NCBI RefSeq assembly: GCF_900069005.2
Contig: NZ_LN831279.1
Location: 2,808,961 to 2,872,960, forward strand
Length of the DNA stretch: 64,000 nt
Reading direction: 5' to 3'
Source: Paenibacillus sp. GM2
Lineage (GTDB): Bacteria > Bacillota > Bacilli > Paenibacillales > Paenibacillaceae
The notes below the pieces were generated by a model. It did not search any database. It was given only the letters and a program-made list of their open reading frames with translations, and had not been told where the DNA came from. A program made the translations under genes and the position numbers. This document shows, one piece after another, positions 9,701 through 17,513 of this stretch (positions within the stretch are counted from its first letter, which is position 1; every line of letters begins with the position of its first letter).

Positions 9701-10247
9701 CAGCATCAATATAAAATCGAGCCAACTCTGTATCGAATTCCCGAAAAATCATGCTAAGATCGCTCATCTTGTCTTTTAACAAAGATGAGGTTTTGGAGGA
9801 GCTTTCCAACAGATCGATATGTTCCTCCAGGCACGAAAAGTCAGCATTATGCTTCTTCAACTCGGTATATAAATCATTCATACGCTCGATTAGCCCAAGT
9901 TGATCGGCTGACTTTCCGAACAACTTCAATTCGTCCTGATGGCGTCTGACTATTTTGTAGAGCAGCATTTTCTTGCCTTCCTCACTGATCGGCACAAGCG
10001 CGGAGCCGCCCGTCTCTTGCATTACCCGTAAGGCAAGACGGCGAAAGCCCAGTACCTGGGACCGCACCGTCCCAGGTATACCAGGTGTAGTTAGAATAGC
10101 TTGTTCAATCTGGAAGGTCCCCTGTTCGGGAGCTAGCAAAATCAGCGGCGAGCCCGTCGGATTGGAGCGCATTTCTGCGGTGACTGTATCCAGGATCATG
10201 CTGCTCTTGCCGCTGCCCGAGCGGCCGATAATGAATTGAAGCGACAT
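6717..10247 (-). CDS. addB: ATP-dependent helicase/nuclease subunit B (AddB)
   Basis: Second nuclease subunit of AddAB, with an inactivated helicase fold and an iron-sulfur-stapled nuclease. The 1176 residues match the family (about 1160). Walker A GRSGSGKS is at residues 8-15. The nuclease domain shows GRIDRVD and VIDYKSS near residues 980-1010. The 4Fe-4S ligands are a first Cys in SACPFSHF near 810 and the CTYCPYRSVC cluster (CxxCx5C) close to the C-terminus. AGGAGG lies 7 nt before the ATG. It is the first gene of the addBA operon. The preceding 100 bp contain no other gene, so its promoter is probably there, though I could not pick one clear -35/-10 pair. Confidence 0.96.
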   Translation of the reverse strand: MSLQFIIGRSGSGKSSMILDTVTAEMRSNPTGSPLILLAPEQGTFQIEQAILTTPGIPGTVRSQVLGFRRLALRVMQETGGSALVPISEEGKKMLLYKIVRRHQDELKLFGKSADQLGLIERMNDLYTELKKHNADFSCLEEHIDLLESSSKTSSLLKDKMSDLSMIFREFDTELARFYIDAEDHVFKLAEGAGTSTYLRDANIWIDGFQTFTPQEYLALMALMKTAASVTVALTLDRAYDDGFPPHELNLFYPTAVTYMKLRDMALTAGIEVKDTVLLDARPFPRFKGSETLSHLEYAYERRIPWQGDAAPNDMSKSLHMHGAANRLAEVEGAAREMVRLAREEDARWRDMAIFVRNLQDYEHVIRPVFADYGIPFFMDKKASILYHPLMEFIRGALDVVLRFWRYEDVFRCVKSEFLLPLDGSLTREDMDVLENYALASGIQGYRWYDGRPWKNAPSLSLELTQDPNGEGMSDHRQLRRLEQCRSLISTPLSAFERRLKHSANVREMCAAVYHLLEQIEAPQRLDTMAHTALVQGQPQLALEHRQLWDAVLGLLDQIVEMMGDEELELEMFSGILETGLKDLKLGLVPPALDQVLVGSTDRTQTSHVRHAFLLGINEGIMPSNLQEEGVLSDQERLRLSEIGLELAPGMTRRLLDERFLIYGAITAASHSLWLSYPIADEEGKPLLPSEVIRQMKRIFPALQEGYLNRGTDVSESLDSQLEHIHRPLPTLTNLIAQLRSWRSGLTVSPVWWRVLEWYRTQEEWQDTTEFLLGSLNYRNLANRLTPATSHKLYGKKLRTSVSRMEKFSACPFSHFAAYGLKLKERQVYRLQAPDIGQLFHAALSMMAFNFKDQNRSWGSLTTEECLQEAESAVDKLAPKLQGEILLSSHRYGYITRKLKNIVGRASIILGEQSRRGSFEPIGLELDFGPGRTLPPLTFQLPNGCVMEIVGRIDRVDMAESDQGLLLRVIDYKSSQTDLRLHEVYYGLSLQMLTYLDVLLSSAEAWLGRPALPAGTLYFHVHNPLLQSSNGMSPEQAQLEMLKRFKLKGLLLADREVISKMDDQLEKGYSDILPVAVKADGGFYSSAAVATLEQWQSLLGSVRGIISDIGTRITDGNVDIAPYRLGAETACTYCPYRSVCRFEGSHEDNGYQVLSKPGKNEIWELFDELGRKDEQE

Positions 10248-10611
10248 ATGGTTTCCTCCTAACGCAACTTGGAGTCTATTTTAACGTGTAATAGCCAATT
10301 TATTCGTATGATTCAGTATATCATATCAAAAGAAAATAAGAATGTACGTTCCTAGATATAGGCAATTGAAGTTTATGGACAATATCTCCCTTGTCCTCAC
10401 TCCATCTCACAGAAAAGCCTGTAAATATGCAGGAATTCCGCTAATCCGGCAACCTGCAATAGTCCATCTCTGTAATAATACAATTTTTTCCTCCGTATAG
10501 CTCGATTCCCTGGCATATGGTGAATAATTCTGCATATTTGCAGGAATCTCCTTAGTTCACGCGGCTTAAGATAAAAAATCTGCATTACAGATTTCGATCC
10601 AAACGAACCCA
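10248..10611. other. Intergenic space with TGCAGGAAT-type short repeats
   Basis: The space holds the start region of addB and two related short motifs. CCTGTAAATATGCAGG (10418-10433) and CTGCATATTTGCAGG (about 10529-10543) are each self-complementary at their ends and are followed by AATTCC or AATCTCC. A third similar motif, TGCATATTTGCA, occurs near 52489 in the comEA/comER space. A 71-codon minus-strand reading frame covers this stretch, but it has no ribosome binding site and lies on the repeats, so I do not call it a gene. Confidence 0.5.
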
Positions 10612-10654
10612 CAAAAAAACGATGGTCCCCGGTTCAGGTCCGGGAAACCATCGT
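10612..10654 (-). terminator. Rho-independent terminator of the butanediol-dehydrogenase gene
   Basis: On the minus strand, ACGATGGT and ACCATCGT form the outer stem and CCCGG/CCGGG the inner one, followed by a run of seven T. It lies 38 bp past the stop of the 10692-11741 gene. Confidence 0.9.
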
Positions 10655-10691
10655 CAAAACTACTCTATATATGAAATGATTCTTTCATTTC

Positions 10692-11741
10692 TTATTCTGC
10701 TTTTACAAGAATCTTCACTTGATTTTTCTCTTTCAGAAGTGCTTCAAAACCTTCTTCAATCACATCATCCAGCTTAATCCGCTTGGTTACAAGCTTATCG
10801 GCCGAGAAGTAGCCTTGACCCATCAAGCTGATTACGGCTGGGAACACGTTGCGGTAGCCGATGATACCTTTGATGCTGCGTTCCTTCATAACTACATGGT
10901 TAGGATGAAGTGCCGCTTCTTTCTCGAAGATGCTGACGATCATCAATTCGCCGCCAATTCTTGTCGAGTTCAGCGCTTGAGTGAATACTGGAGGAACCCC
11001 TGTAACTTCGAATGCAACGTCCACACCGCCATCGGTGCGTTTGTGAAGCTCTTCAACTACATCATATTCTTTAGGATCGATGACGATCGCACCAAGCTCC
11101 GTTGCTTTTTGCTTACGTTCGGGAGAAAGCTCGACAGCATAGATCTCCGATGCGCCGGAAGCTTTCAGAGCTTCGATAACGAGCAAACCGATTGGGCCAG
11201 CGCCAAACACAACCGCTTTGTCACCGACTTTAAGTTTGCTCTGACGGACAGCATGAAGCGCTACAGCAGAAGGTTCTACTAAAGCGCCTTGCTCATAGGA
11301 AATATTGTCGGGAATTTTATGAACCATCGCTTCGTCTGCAGCTACATATTCAGAGAAACCGCCCCCGCCACCTGCAAGACCCAGGAAGCCCATGGTCGAA
11401 CACAGGTTGTAGTAACCGGCTTTACAAGCTTCGCAATGACCACATGCATAAATGGGTTCAACCGTAACACGATCGCCAGCTTTAAACTTCGTTACTCCTT
11501 CACCGACTTCAACAACTTGTCCGGAAAATTCATGCCCCATTACGACAGGAGCTTTCTCTCCGGTGATTGGATGTGGTGTACCTTCTGGAATAAAGATTGG
11601 CCCTGCTGTATATTCATGTAGGTCGCTGCCGCAAATACCACACCATTCGACCTTAATTTTCACTTTCCCCGGTTTAGCAGCCGGTTCTTCAATATTCTCT
11701 AAGCGCAGGTCTCTTTGACCATGCCATCTTAGTGCTTTCAT
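10692..11741 (-). CDS. bdhA: Zinc-dependent 2,3-butanediol/sorbitol-type dehydrogenase
   Basis: Medium-chain zinc alcohol dehydrogenase, 349 residues, closest in pattern to (R,R)-butanediol dehydrogenases, which interconvert acetoin and 2,3-butanediol with NAD(H). The catalytic zinc site is visible in CGICGSDLHEY (near 35-45) and GHEFSG (near 69-74). The structural zinc Cys set is in the CGHCEAC...NLC segment (near 98-112). The Rossmann motif GAGPIGLLV is near 178. The insert GPIFIPEGTPHP after the first Cys is characteristic of the butanediol dehydrogenase subgroup. A divergent LacI-type gene starts 245 bp away, and a perfect GGAAACGTTTCC dyad lies between them, which suggests local control. 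Another polyol could be the true substrate. Confidence 0.82.
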   Translation of the reverse strand: MKALRWHGQRDLRLENIEEPAAKPGKVKIKVEWCGICGSDLHEYTAGPIFIPEGTPHPITGEKAPVVMGHEFSGQVVEVGEGVTKFKAGDRVTVEPIYACGHCEACKAGYYNLCSTMGFLGLAGGGGGFSEYVAADEAMVHKIPDNISYEQGALVEPSAVALHAVRQSKLKVGDKAVVFGAGPIGLLVIEALKASGASEIYAVELSPERKQKATELGAIVIDPKEYDVVEELHKRTDGGVDVAFEVTGVPPVFTQALNSTRIGGELMIVSIFEKEAALHPNHVVMKERSIKGIIGYRNVFPAVISLMGQGYFSADKLVTKRIKLDDVIEEGFEALLKEKNQVKILVKAE

Positions 11742-11817
11742 CTATTCCATCCCCTTAGATGTATTAAAAATAAAATAAAATTCAGCATAATATCCGGAAA
11801 TTTATATGTCTTTTTCG

Positions 11818-11829
11818 GAAACGTTTCCT
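11818..11829. promoter_or_regulatory. LacI/CcpA-type operator between bdhA and the LacI gene
   Basis: GGAAACGTTTCC is a perfect 12-bp palindrome with the central CG typical of LacI-family and catabolite-response operators. It is 77 bp upstream of the bdhA ATG and about 86 bp upstream of the extended -10 of the divergent regulator. It could bind that regulator, CcpA, or both. Confidence 0.6.
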
Positions 11830-11911
11830 TAACAAACTCTAGCACTTTGCTAACGTCGTGTCAACGGACATATTATTTTTATCTATGATAATACTCACAT
11901 TATTAAGGGTA

Positions 11912-11920
11912 TGTTATAAT
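11912..11920 (+). promoter_or_regulatory. Extended -10 promoter of the LacI-family gene
   Basis: TGTTATAAT (TGn plus a perfect TATAAT) gives a predicted transcription start near 11927. No good -35 is visible, as is usual for extended -10 promoters. The site lies inside the longest open frame, which shows that the upstream ATG at 11858 is not the real start. Confidence 0.6.
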
Positions 11921-11986
11921 GATTTTGTGGATAATAGGTTAACATTTGTGGAAATGATTTCGAAAATGGCAAGGATGGGATCCTAT

Positions 11987-13015
11987 TTGGAGAAAAATAA
12001 AGTTACGATTGAGGTCGTGGCCGCAAAAGCTGGAGTCGGAATCGCGACTGTCTCTAGGGCTATTAATAATATGGGCGGAATTAGTCCAAAGACGAAGGCC
12101 AAGGTGCTGGCAGCCGTAGAGGAACTAGGCTTTGTGCCGAATTCAAATGCGCAGAATTTGAAGCTTCGCCAAACGAAGCAGATTGCGCTGGCAGTGCCTG
12201 ATATTCGCAACGCTTTTATTCCGGAGATTGCCTACTCGGTAGAACAAGCCGCCAAATATTTCGATTACCGTGTCGTACAAATTAATACATTAGGCAATGT
12301 GAGATCAGAGCTGGAGGTATTGCGTGATATTAAGAAGCTCCACGTGGATGGGCTTATTATTTTGCCGCTGGCCTACCCCAAGACACTCAAGGACCTCATT
12401 AACAAGTCCAAATTGCCCATTTCCATTATCAATTACGGCAAAAAGTTAGATTCGGATACAAAAGCGGATATCGTCAGCCTCTCCACCCAGGAAGGCAAGC
12501 TGGCTATGGAGCATCTGATCAGCATTGGACGAACAAGAATTGGTTACGCGGGTGCGCGGAAGGAGATTATCGAGGAGCGATTTTTCGCGTATGAGGATGC
12601 GCTTGATCATGTGGACCCCTCGCTCGTCTATTTCGGTGAGGATTTCTCGCTTCAGACTGGAGCCAGGGCGGCCGATCATTTCGTGAATTTGGCCCATATG
12701 CCGGATGCGATCTATGCCGGTAACGACATGGTCGCGATCGGGCTGCTGAACCGTTTCAAAGAGCTCGGTATTCGAGTGCCTGAAGATATCGCTATCGTCG
12801 GGATCGATAACAATATTTTATGCACGATAACGACACCCAAGCTAAGCTCCGTCTCCATTATGGGCTCGGAAGTGGCCAAGGTGGCGACCGAGCTGCTGCT
12901 TCAGCGTATCCAGGAGCAAAAAATTGGGCTGTATGAGCGGGTTCAGTTTGAACCGCGCCTCTTCGTCAGGGAGTCCAGTTTGGCCCCGACTCGCACTACC
13001 CAGTATATTGAATAG
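11987..13015 (+). CDS. LacI-family transcriptional regulator
   Basis: Cytoplasmic DNA-binding sugar-responsive regulator. The N-terminal HTH reads VAAKAGVGIATVSRAINN (about residues 8-25), followed by the hinge region and a periplasmic-binding-protein-like effector domain (VDGLIILPLA, YAGNDMVAIGLL, IVGIDN). The frame is open from 11858, but I place the start at TTG 11987. AAGGATGGG lies 7-8 nt before it, the resulting 342 residues match the family, and the promoter at 11912-11920 lies downstream of the longer start. It is divergent from the dehydrogenase and the GGAAACGTTTCC dyad lies between them, so bdhA is the likely target. The effector is unknown. Confidence 0.85.
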   Translation: MEKNKVTIEVVAAKAGVGIATVSRAINNMGGISPKTKAKVLAAVEELGFVPNSNAQNLKLRQTKQIALAVPDIRNAFIPEIAYSVEQAAKYFDYRVVQINTLGNVRSELEVLRDIKKLHVDGLIILPLAYPKTLKDLINKSKLPISIINYGKKLDSDTKADIVSLSTQEGKLAMEHLISIGRTRIGYAGARKEIIEERFFAYEDALDHVDPSLVYFGEDFSLQTGARAADHFVNLAHMPDAIYAGNDMVAIGLLNRFKELGIRVPEDIAIVGIDNNILCTITTPKLSSVSIMGSEVAKVATELLLQRIQEQKIGLYERVQFEPRLFVRESSLAPTRTTQYIE

Positions 13016-13029
13016 CTACAGTTGTCATA

Positions 13030-13082
13030 AAATTAAGGGGCTGCCGCTAAGTTGAATTTTCGACTTAAGGAAGCCCTTATTT
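13030..13082 (+). terminator. Terminator-like hairpin after the LacI gene
   Basis: AATTAAGGGGCTGCC pairs imperfectly with GGAAGCCCTTATT, and TAAGT with ACTTA nearer the loop, 15 bp past the stop. The T-tract is short (TTATTTG). Confidence 0.55.
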
Positions 13083-13150
13083 GCGTGCTCAGCAATATGG
13101 GAATTCTCATGGTTTCGACCTTTTGACTTTGGAATTTTGCCCTGATCATT

Positions 13151-13323
13151 CGGACATTCTTGTCCGTTAGCGTCGATCCCCCTGTACTCTACCCTTGTAA
13201 CGGACATAAATGTCCGTTACAAGCGAGAATGCCGCTGGGGACCGCATTTGGCTTCTAATGGTCAAAAATGAACGTCAGGGAAGCGAGTTGTTTTCTCCTT
13301 GCTCTAAAAGTTCATTTTTGACC
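13151..13323. repeat. Cluster of three palindromes in an intergenic space
   Basis: The 419-bp space between the LacI and MocR genes has no gene I can support. It holds three palindromes: CGGACA-TTCT-TGTCCG at 13151-13166, a 14-bp-arm near-perfect palindrome with a 2-nt centre at 13194-13223 (arm CTTGTAACGGACAT), and a long-range pair GGTCAAAAATGAAC (13260-13273) / GTTCATTTTTGACC (13310-13323). The first two are centred 50 bp apart, the same pitch as the TAACGA/TCGTTA family, and the second also carries TAACG...CGTTA. No open frame or promoter is evident. Confidence 0.75.
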
Positions 13324-13434
13324 GTTTGATAAAGGCGGATAAGGGCGAAGACTTCGCGAGCTCAAGTGGCTATGGCAGCCAAAAATAGGAAATATCCCAA
13401 CCCAGTAGAGATGACTCCTTTTACTGCATGATGA

Positions 13435-14865
13435 CTATTGTACTCCCGCAAACAGTTCGCTATAAAGGCTAATAAACCTCCTCAGTCCTTCACGTAACTG
13501 CTGTTCATTCAAGTAGGAATAACTCATGCGGATCCGTGTGTTCATCTCCCTCAGCGGATCACAAATCGAACCCGGCACAAAGGTAATCGATTGCTCCCGG
13601 GAGCTTTGAAGCAATCTATCCATGAGGGTTGATTCCGGTAGCTGGATCCATAAGTTAAAACCACCAGCCGGACTGTTCCACTGCCAACCGGTAGCCGACA
13701 GCTCCTCCTCCATGATTTCCTTGCGTATCGCAAGCGCGATCCGCAGCTTTTCCAGATGCTGTTGCATTCGTTCCGAGAAGAAGTAATGCAGGAAGATCTT
13801 CTGATTTAGCAGCGGCGTGCCACTGTCGGACAAGGATTTGGCCTTAAGCAGATAATTCATGATTCCCGGTCGGCAGGCAACCATAGCTATGCTCAGACCC
13901 GGAGCGATATACTTACTGAAGCTGCGGATATAGATCACATATCCGGCAGTGTCATAAGTGAATAACGGGGCAGGCGGAGCTTTTGCAAAATAAATATCCG
14001 GATTCGGATCATCCTCAATTAACAGGCATTGATACTCCGCCGCCAGGTCAACCAGACTCTTTCGCTGCTCCGCAGGTACAGTGTATCCCGTCGGATTTTG
14101 AAAGGTTGGATTCATGTAAAACAGACGCGGTTTGTATTTTTGCATGAGCTGCTCCACCTGCTCCAGACAGTACCCGTGAGGGGTAATCTCAATTGGAATA
14201 AGCTCAGCTCCCTGCCTCCGGAATACGTCGATCGCCGGGCTGTAGGTTGGACGTTCCAGCAGCACAACATCCCGCGGCCGCACGAGTACTCTGGCGAGCA
14301 GATCAATGGCTTCCTGCGAACCGGAACTGATCAGAATCTCCTGACTTCCTAAATCACAACGATAACGCTCCGTAAAATAACGGCTTAACGCCTCACGCAG
14401 CTCCAAATCTCCTTGAGTGGTCGAGTAGGTTCCCAGCACCTTCGGATACAGATCGAACACTCTTTTTACATAGGCAGAAAGGTAGCGATTAGGCAGAAGA
14501 TTTGGATCCAACAACGCTTTCGAGAACTGATAGGAGGCCTGCACCTGGTGGATCTCGGAAAGGTAACTATCATGAACATAAGCTGAAATGATCGGGTCCT
14601 GCTGCGCGCCGGGCGGCAGCTCATTGCCGGGCTGGACATAATATCCGGATTTATCCTTCACATACACCATATTATTCTGTTTTAACAATTGATAAGCCTT
14701 GAAGACAGTCAGGCGATGTACTGCAAATTCCGTTGCCAATGCCCGAACGGAGGGAAGCTTCTCATTCGCCTTCCACTCCCCGCGTTTGATCCGCTCCAAT
14801 AGAAAGTCATATATTTGCTCAAACAGTTTATCCGAGTTTGCATTCGGAGTAATATGTTTGCCCAT
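13435..14865 (-). CDS. MocR-family (GntR-HTH plus aminotransferase-like) regulator
   Basis: PLP-binding transcription factor of 476 residues. The N-terminal winged helix (IYDFLLERIKRGEWK, LPSVRALATEF, about residues 15-75) is of the GntR type. It is followed by a fold-type I aminotransferase domain with the PLP lysine in RSFSKYIAPG (near residue 310) and the NPTFQNPTG stretch of aspartate aminotransferases. Relatives include PdxR and GabR. It is divergent from an EamA-type exporter with 140 bp between, a standard MocR arrangement, and direct repeats that could be its operator lie in the gap. The bound metabolite cannot be deduced. The shared regulator/transporter region suggests export of an amine or amino acid. 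Confidence 0.88.
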   Translation of the reverse strand: MGKHITPNANSDKLFEQIYDFLLERIKRGEWKANEKLPSVRALATEFAVHRLTVFKAYQLLKQNNMVYVKDKSGYYVQPGNELPPGAQQDPIISAYVHDSYLSEIHQVQASYQFSKALLDPNLLPNRYLSAYVKRVFDLYPKVLGTYSTTQGDLELREALSRYFTERYRCDLGSQEILISSGSQEAIDLLARVLVRPRDVVLLERPTYSPAIDVFRRQGAELIPIEITPHGYCLEQVEQLMQKYKPRLFYMNPTFQNPTGYTVPAEQRKSLVDLAAEYQCLLIEDDPNPDIYFAKAPPAPLFTYDTAGYVIYIRSFSKYIAPGLSIAMVACRPGIMNYLLKAKSLSDSGTPLLNQKIFLHYFFSERMQQHLEKLRIALAIRKEIMEEELSATGWQWNSPAGGFNLWIQLPESTLMDRLLQSSREQSITFVPGSICDPLREMNTRIRMSYSYLNEQQLREGLRRFISLYSELFAGVQ

Positions 14866-14934
14866 AAGCGGTCCTCCTTCCTCCCCTACTCTTATTACAC
14901 ATGGTCATTATTATGATACCTGTTAGCGGTCAGA

Positions 14935-14963
14935 TCTGTTCTATCCAATGTCATCTGTTCTAT
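14935..14963. promoter_or_regulatory. Direct-repeat operator candidate between the MocR and EamA genes
   Basis: TCTGTTCTAT occurs at 14935-14944 and again at 14954-14963, 19 bp apart, with a weaker CCTGTTAGC copy near 14919. A TATAAA-like -10 for the exporter lies at 14978-14983, so the second copy covers its -35 position. MocR regulators are known to bind such direct repeats. Confidence 0.5.
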
Positions 14964-15005
14964 TACCTTCATCTTATTATAAAACAATACTAAGGAGGAA
15001 TAGAC

Positions 15006-15908
15006 ATGGTATTAATAAACTACTTGCTAATGTGTCTTATTTTTGGAACGACCTTTCTGGCCATTAAACTGGGAATTGATGCTGGAGCGCCGCCCTTTTT
15101 CTCGGCAGGCCTTCGCTTTCTGGCCGCGGGCGGCATTCTGCTCTCATCCATGGTAGCTAGACGAAAGGCAAGCTTCTCCCTTCTGCTGCGCAAAGAGATG
15201 TTACTAACCGGGGCAGCTTTAACCTTCGGCGTATTTGCCACCCTATACTGGGCCGAGCAGTATTTGAGCTCAGGGATTGCGGCGATTTTGTCGGCCACCG
15301 CTCCATTAATGATTTTGCTGCTGCAGGCCTTTCTTACCCGGCAACGTTTGTCCTTAAGTTCGGTCATAGGCTGTCTCCTGGGGACGGTCGGCATTGTACT
15401 GCTGCTCCTGCCAGGCATTACAGTAAGCTTCAGCAAGCTATGGGTGCTTGGGTGTGCAGCTGTCCTCCTAGGCCAGGTATTCTATTCAGCCGGCACCGTC
15501 TATTCACGCCGTGTTGTGCAGCAATTTCGCGATGAATCTCCCATCGCGCTGAACGCAGCCCAAATGATATACGGGGGTTCATTATTGCTCATTTTGTCTC
15601 TATTCACGGAGAAGGTAGATTTCACGGTAATGTTTACCCCGCATGCGGTTTTACCGCTTTTATACTTAATCGTCTTTGGTTCAATGACCGGACATACTAT
15701 CTTCTATTGGTTAATTGCCAAGACGAATCCCGTATTCCCGTCGACCTGGCTGTATATTTCGCCGCTTATCGCTTTATGTGTTGGCGCTATTCTATATGGC
15801 GAACCGATATCGCTTGTATCCGGATTAGGCGGCTTCACGATTATCGTCGGGATTATTGTGATTAATCTGGATAACTTGAAAGTCAGAGCCGTGCAAATGC
15901 GCAGATAG
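15006..15908 (+). CDS. EamA/DMT-superfamily transporter
   Basis: Integral membrane exporter of 300 residues with about ten hydrophobic segments in two EamA repeats (the first starts MVLINYLLMCLIFGTTFLAI, the second around residue 150). The motif LYWAEQYLSSGIAAIL in the first repeat is typical of YdcZ/RhaT-like DMT proteins. ACTAAGGAGGAA lies 8 nt before the ATG. It is divergent from the MocR regulator, which probably controls it. Family members export amino acids, purines or drugs; the substrate here is unknown. A strong bidirectional terminator follows at once. Confidence 0.85.
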   Translation: MVLINYLLMCLIFGTTFLAIKLGIDAGAPPFFSAGLRFLAAGGILLSSMVARRKASFSLLLRKEMLLTGAALTFGVFATLYWAEQYLSSGIAAILSATAPLMILLLQAFLTRQRLSLSSVIGCLLGTVGIVLLLLPGITVSFSKLWVLGCAAVLLGQVFYSAGTVYSRRVVQQFRDESPIALNAAQMIYGGSLLLILSLFTEKVDFTVMFTPHAVLPLLYLIVFGSMTGHTIFYWLIAKTNPVFPSTWLYISPLIALCVGAILYGEPISLVSGLGGFTIIVGIIVINLDNLKVRAVQMRR

Positions 15909-15910
15909 CC

Positions 15911-15952
15911 AAAAAAACCGGGAGACTCTGCTACACGAGTCTTCCGGTTTTT
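15911..15952. terminator. Bidirectional terminator
   Basis: AAACCGG-GAGACTC pairs with GAGTCTTCCGGTTT; the stem is flanked by A7 on the left and T5 on the right. It serves the EamA gene (plus) and the methyltransferase gene (minus). Confidence 0.9.
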
Positions 15953-16012
15953 CATATAGTACTGACACTCCCCTTCCCGGACAGAGCAATACTGCTTATC
16001 CTGAAGGAGGGC

Positions 16013-17383
16013 TTAAAAGGTTTTGCTGCGGACTTCGAAGATCGCAAATTTGAGATAATGCCCTTCATCAACGCCAAGGATTTGCGGATGGTCTTTGCCC
16101 GCAGCGCGCCACTCGACGAGCCGCAATATTTTGCCGGCATCAGCAGCTGCATCCTGGATCGTCTGGAGAAATAAATCCGGACGCATATGGTAAGAACAGC
16201 TGGCCGTAACCAGATAGCCACCCTCATTTACCAGCTTCAGCCCTTGCAGATTAATCTCCTTATACCCGCGGCAAGCGCCTTTCACTGCCGATCTCGTCTT
16301 GGCAAATGCCGGAGGATCGAGAATAACGACATCCCAGGTCCTTCCGCCTCCTGCCGTCATTGGCACGGAAGTGTCTACCTTGCCTTCCTTCAAGGCGCGG
16401 CGGGTTCGCTCATCCATCCCTTTGGCCTGACTGCGCAAGTAATCAAAGGCATCAGCGACAACAAATTCAACACGATCCGTAAATCCGTTCAGTTCGACAT
16501 TCACTCTTGCGCTTTCAATCGCGTGCTCAGAAATATCGAGACAGGTTACTTTTTTGGCACCGTATTTGCATGCATGAAGTGTAAAGCTTCCGGTATGAGA
16601 GAAGCACTCCAGTACAGAAGCTCCATCCCAATACGGGAAGGTTACTACTTTGCCTTTGGAGTTAACCGGCAGAAGTTTAGGCTCTTCTCCAAGCTCGACA
16701 ATCTCCTTCAGCTCAATCCCGTTCCGTCTTCCCCATCCGGTCATTATCGGCTTAATCGAAGCCCGATTCTCACGCTGATCGAAGAAATATCCCGTCTTCT
16801 GCCCTTGCTCGATATCCACCTTAATCTTTAGGCCATTCTCGAGGATCGTTACATAACGAGGCGCATCTCCATATAACGGACCCTTCACCTGCTCAAGGCC
16901 TTCCATCTCCCGTACGGATACATCGCTTCGTTCGTATATAGCAGTCGGCCCCAGCACCTTGACCAGCGCCTCAACAATCGCCTCCCGGCAATGATCCATG
17001 CCAAGCGTCAACAGCTGCACGACAAGCACATCCGCGAAGCGATCTACGATCAGACCCGGCAGGAAGTCCGCTTCACCATAGACAAGTCGGTAAGAATCTC
17101 CATCTACAAATCTCTGTCTATGGTTCAAGCATTCGCTGAATCGCGCGGCGAAGAAATCGACATCCATCCTCTCCAGCGGCAGGTAGGATACAGCACGCAC
17201 CGTAATTTGTGAAGCTGGATTGTAGTAGCCGGAAGCGAGGAACTTGCGGCGGTGGTCATAAATTTGCACCAGACTGCCCGGCAGTGGCTCCCCCTCCACA
17301 AGCTCGATTTCATTTTTATACACCCAAGGATGTCCTTGCTCCAAGCGCTTTTTACGGCTTTTGTGTAATATAACGGATGCCAT
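16013..17383 (-). CDS. Class I SAM-dependent rRNA methyltransferase, RlmI/YwbD-like
   Basis: Predicted 23S rRNA (cytosine-C5) methyltransferase. An N-terminal PUA RNA-binding domain (HPWVYKNEIE...PGSLVQIYD, about residues 15-85) is followed by an SAM domain with a motif I-like segment (VLECFSHTGSFTLHACKYGA) and the catalytic-type VVILDPPAF motif near residue 360. The C-terminal SCSYHMRPDLF segment carries the conserved Cys. The frame is open to 17410, but ATG 17383 has GAAGGAG 7 nt upstream and gives the family start (M)ASVILHKSRKKR. At 456 residues it is somewhat longer than RlmI (about 396), owing to an insert around residues 215-240 and another near 330. It is a single-gene unit. Confidence 0.85.
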   Translation of the reverse strand: MASVILHKSRKKRLEQGHPWVYKNEIELVEGEPLPGSLVQIYDHRRKFLASGYYNPASQITVRAVSYLPLERMDVDFFAARFSECLNHRQRFVDGDSYRLVYGEADFLPGLIVDRFADVLVVQLLTLGMDHCREAIVEALVKVLGPTAIYERSDVSVREMEGLEQVKGPLYGDAPRYVTILENGLKIKVDIEQGQKTGYFFDQRENRASIKPIMTGWGRRNGIELKEIVELGEEPKLLPVNSKGKVVTFPYWDGASVLECFSHTGSFTLHACKYGAKKVTCLDISEHAIESARVNVELNGFTDRVEFVVADAFDYLRSQAKGMDERTRRALKEGKVDTSVPMTAGGGRTWDVVILDPPAFAKTRSAVKGACRGYKEINLQGLKLVNEGGYLVTASCSYHMRPDLFLQTIQDAAADAGKILRLVEWRAAGKDHPQILGVDEGHYLKFAIFEVRSKTF

Positions 17384-17513
17384 CTGCGTCCACTCCTTCA
17401 TTGATTTCAAATCATTATGTCTGGCTCTCTAGCCAATAATCAGACCTTTACAGTTATCCCCTCAGGGGCATGGATGTCCCAGCGTCGGCATATAAGTAAC
17501 TTGTACACCTGTT

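Noticed and set aside
10397..10612. 71-codon minus-strand ORF
   Set aside because: It has no ribosome binding site, lies on TGCAGGAAT-type repeats, and its product resembles no protein I know.
13025..13207. 60-codon minus-strand ORF in the palindrome cluster
   Set aside because: It runs across the terminator hairpin and palindromes, with no ribosome binding site.
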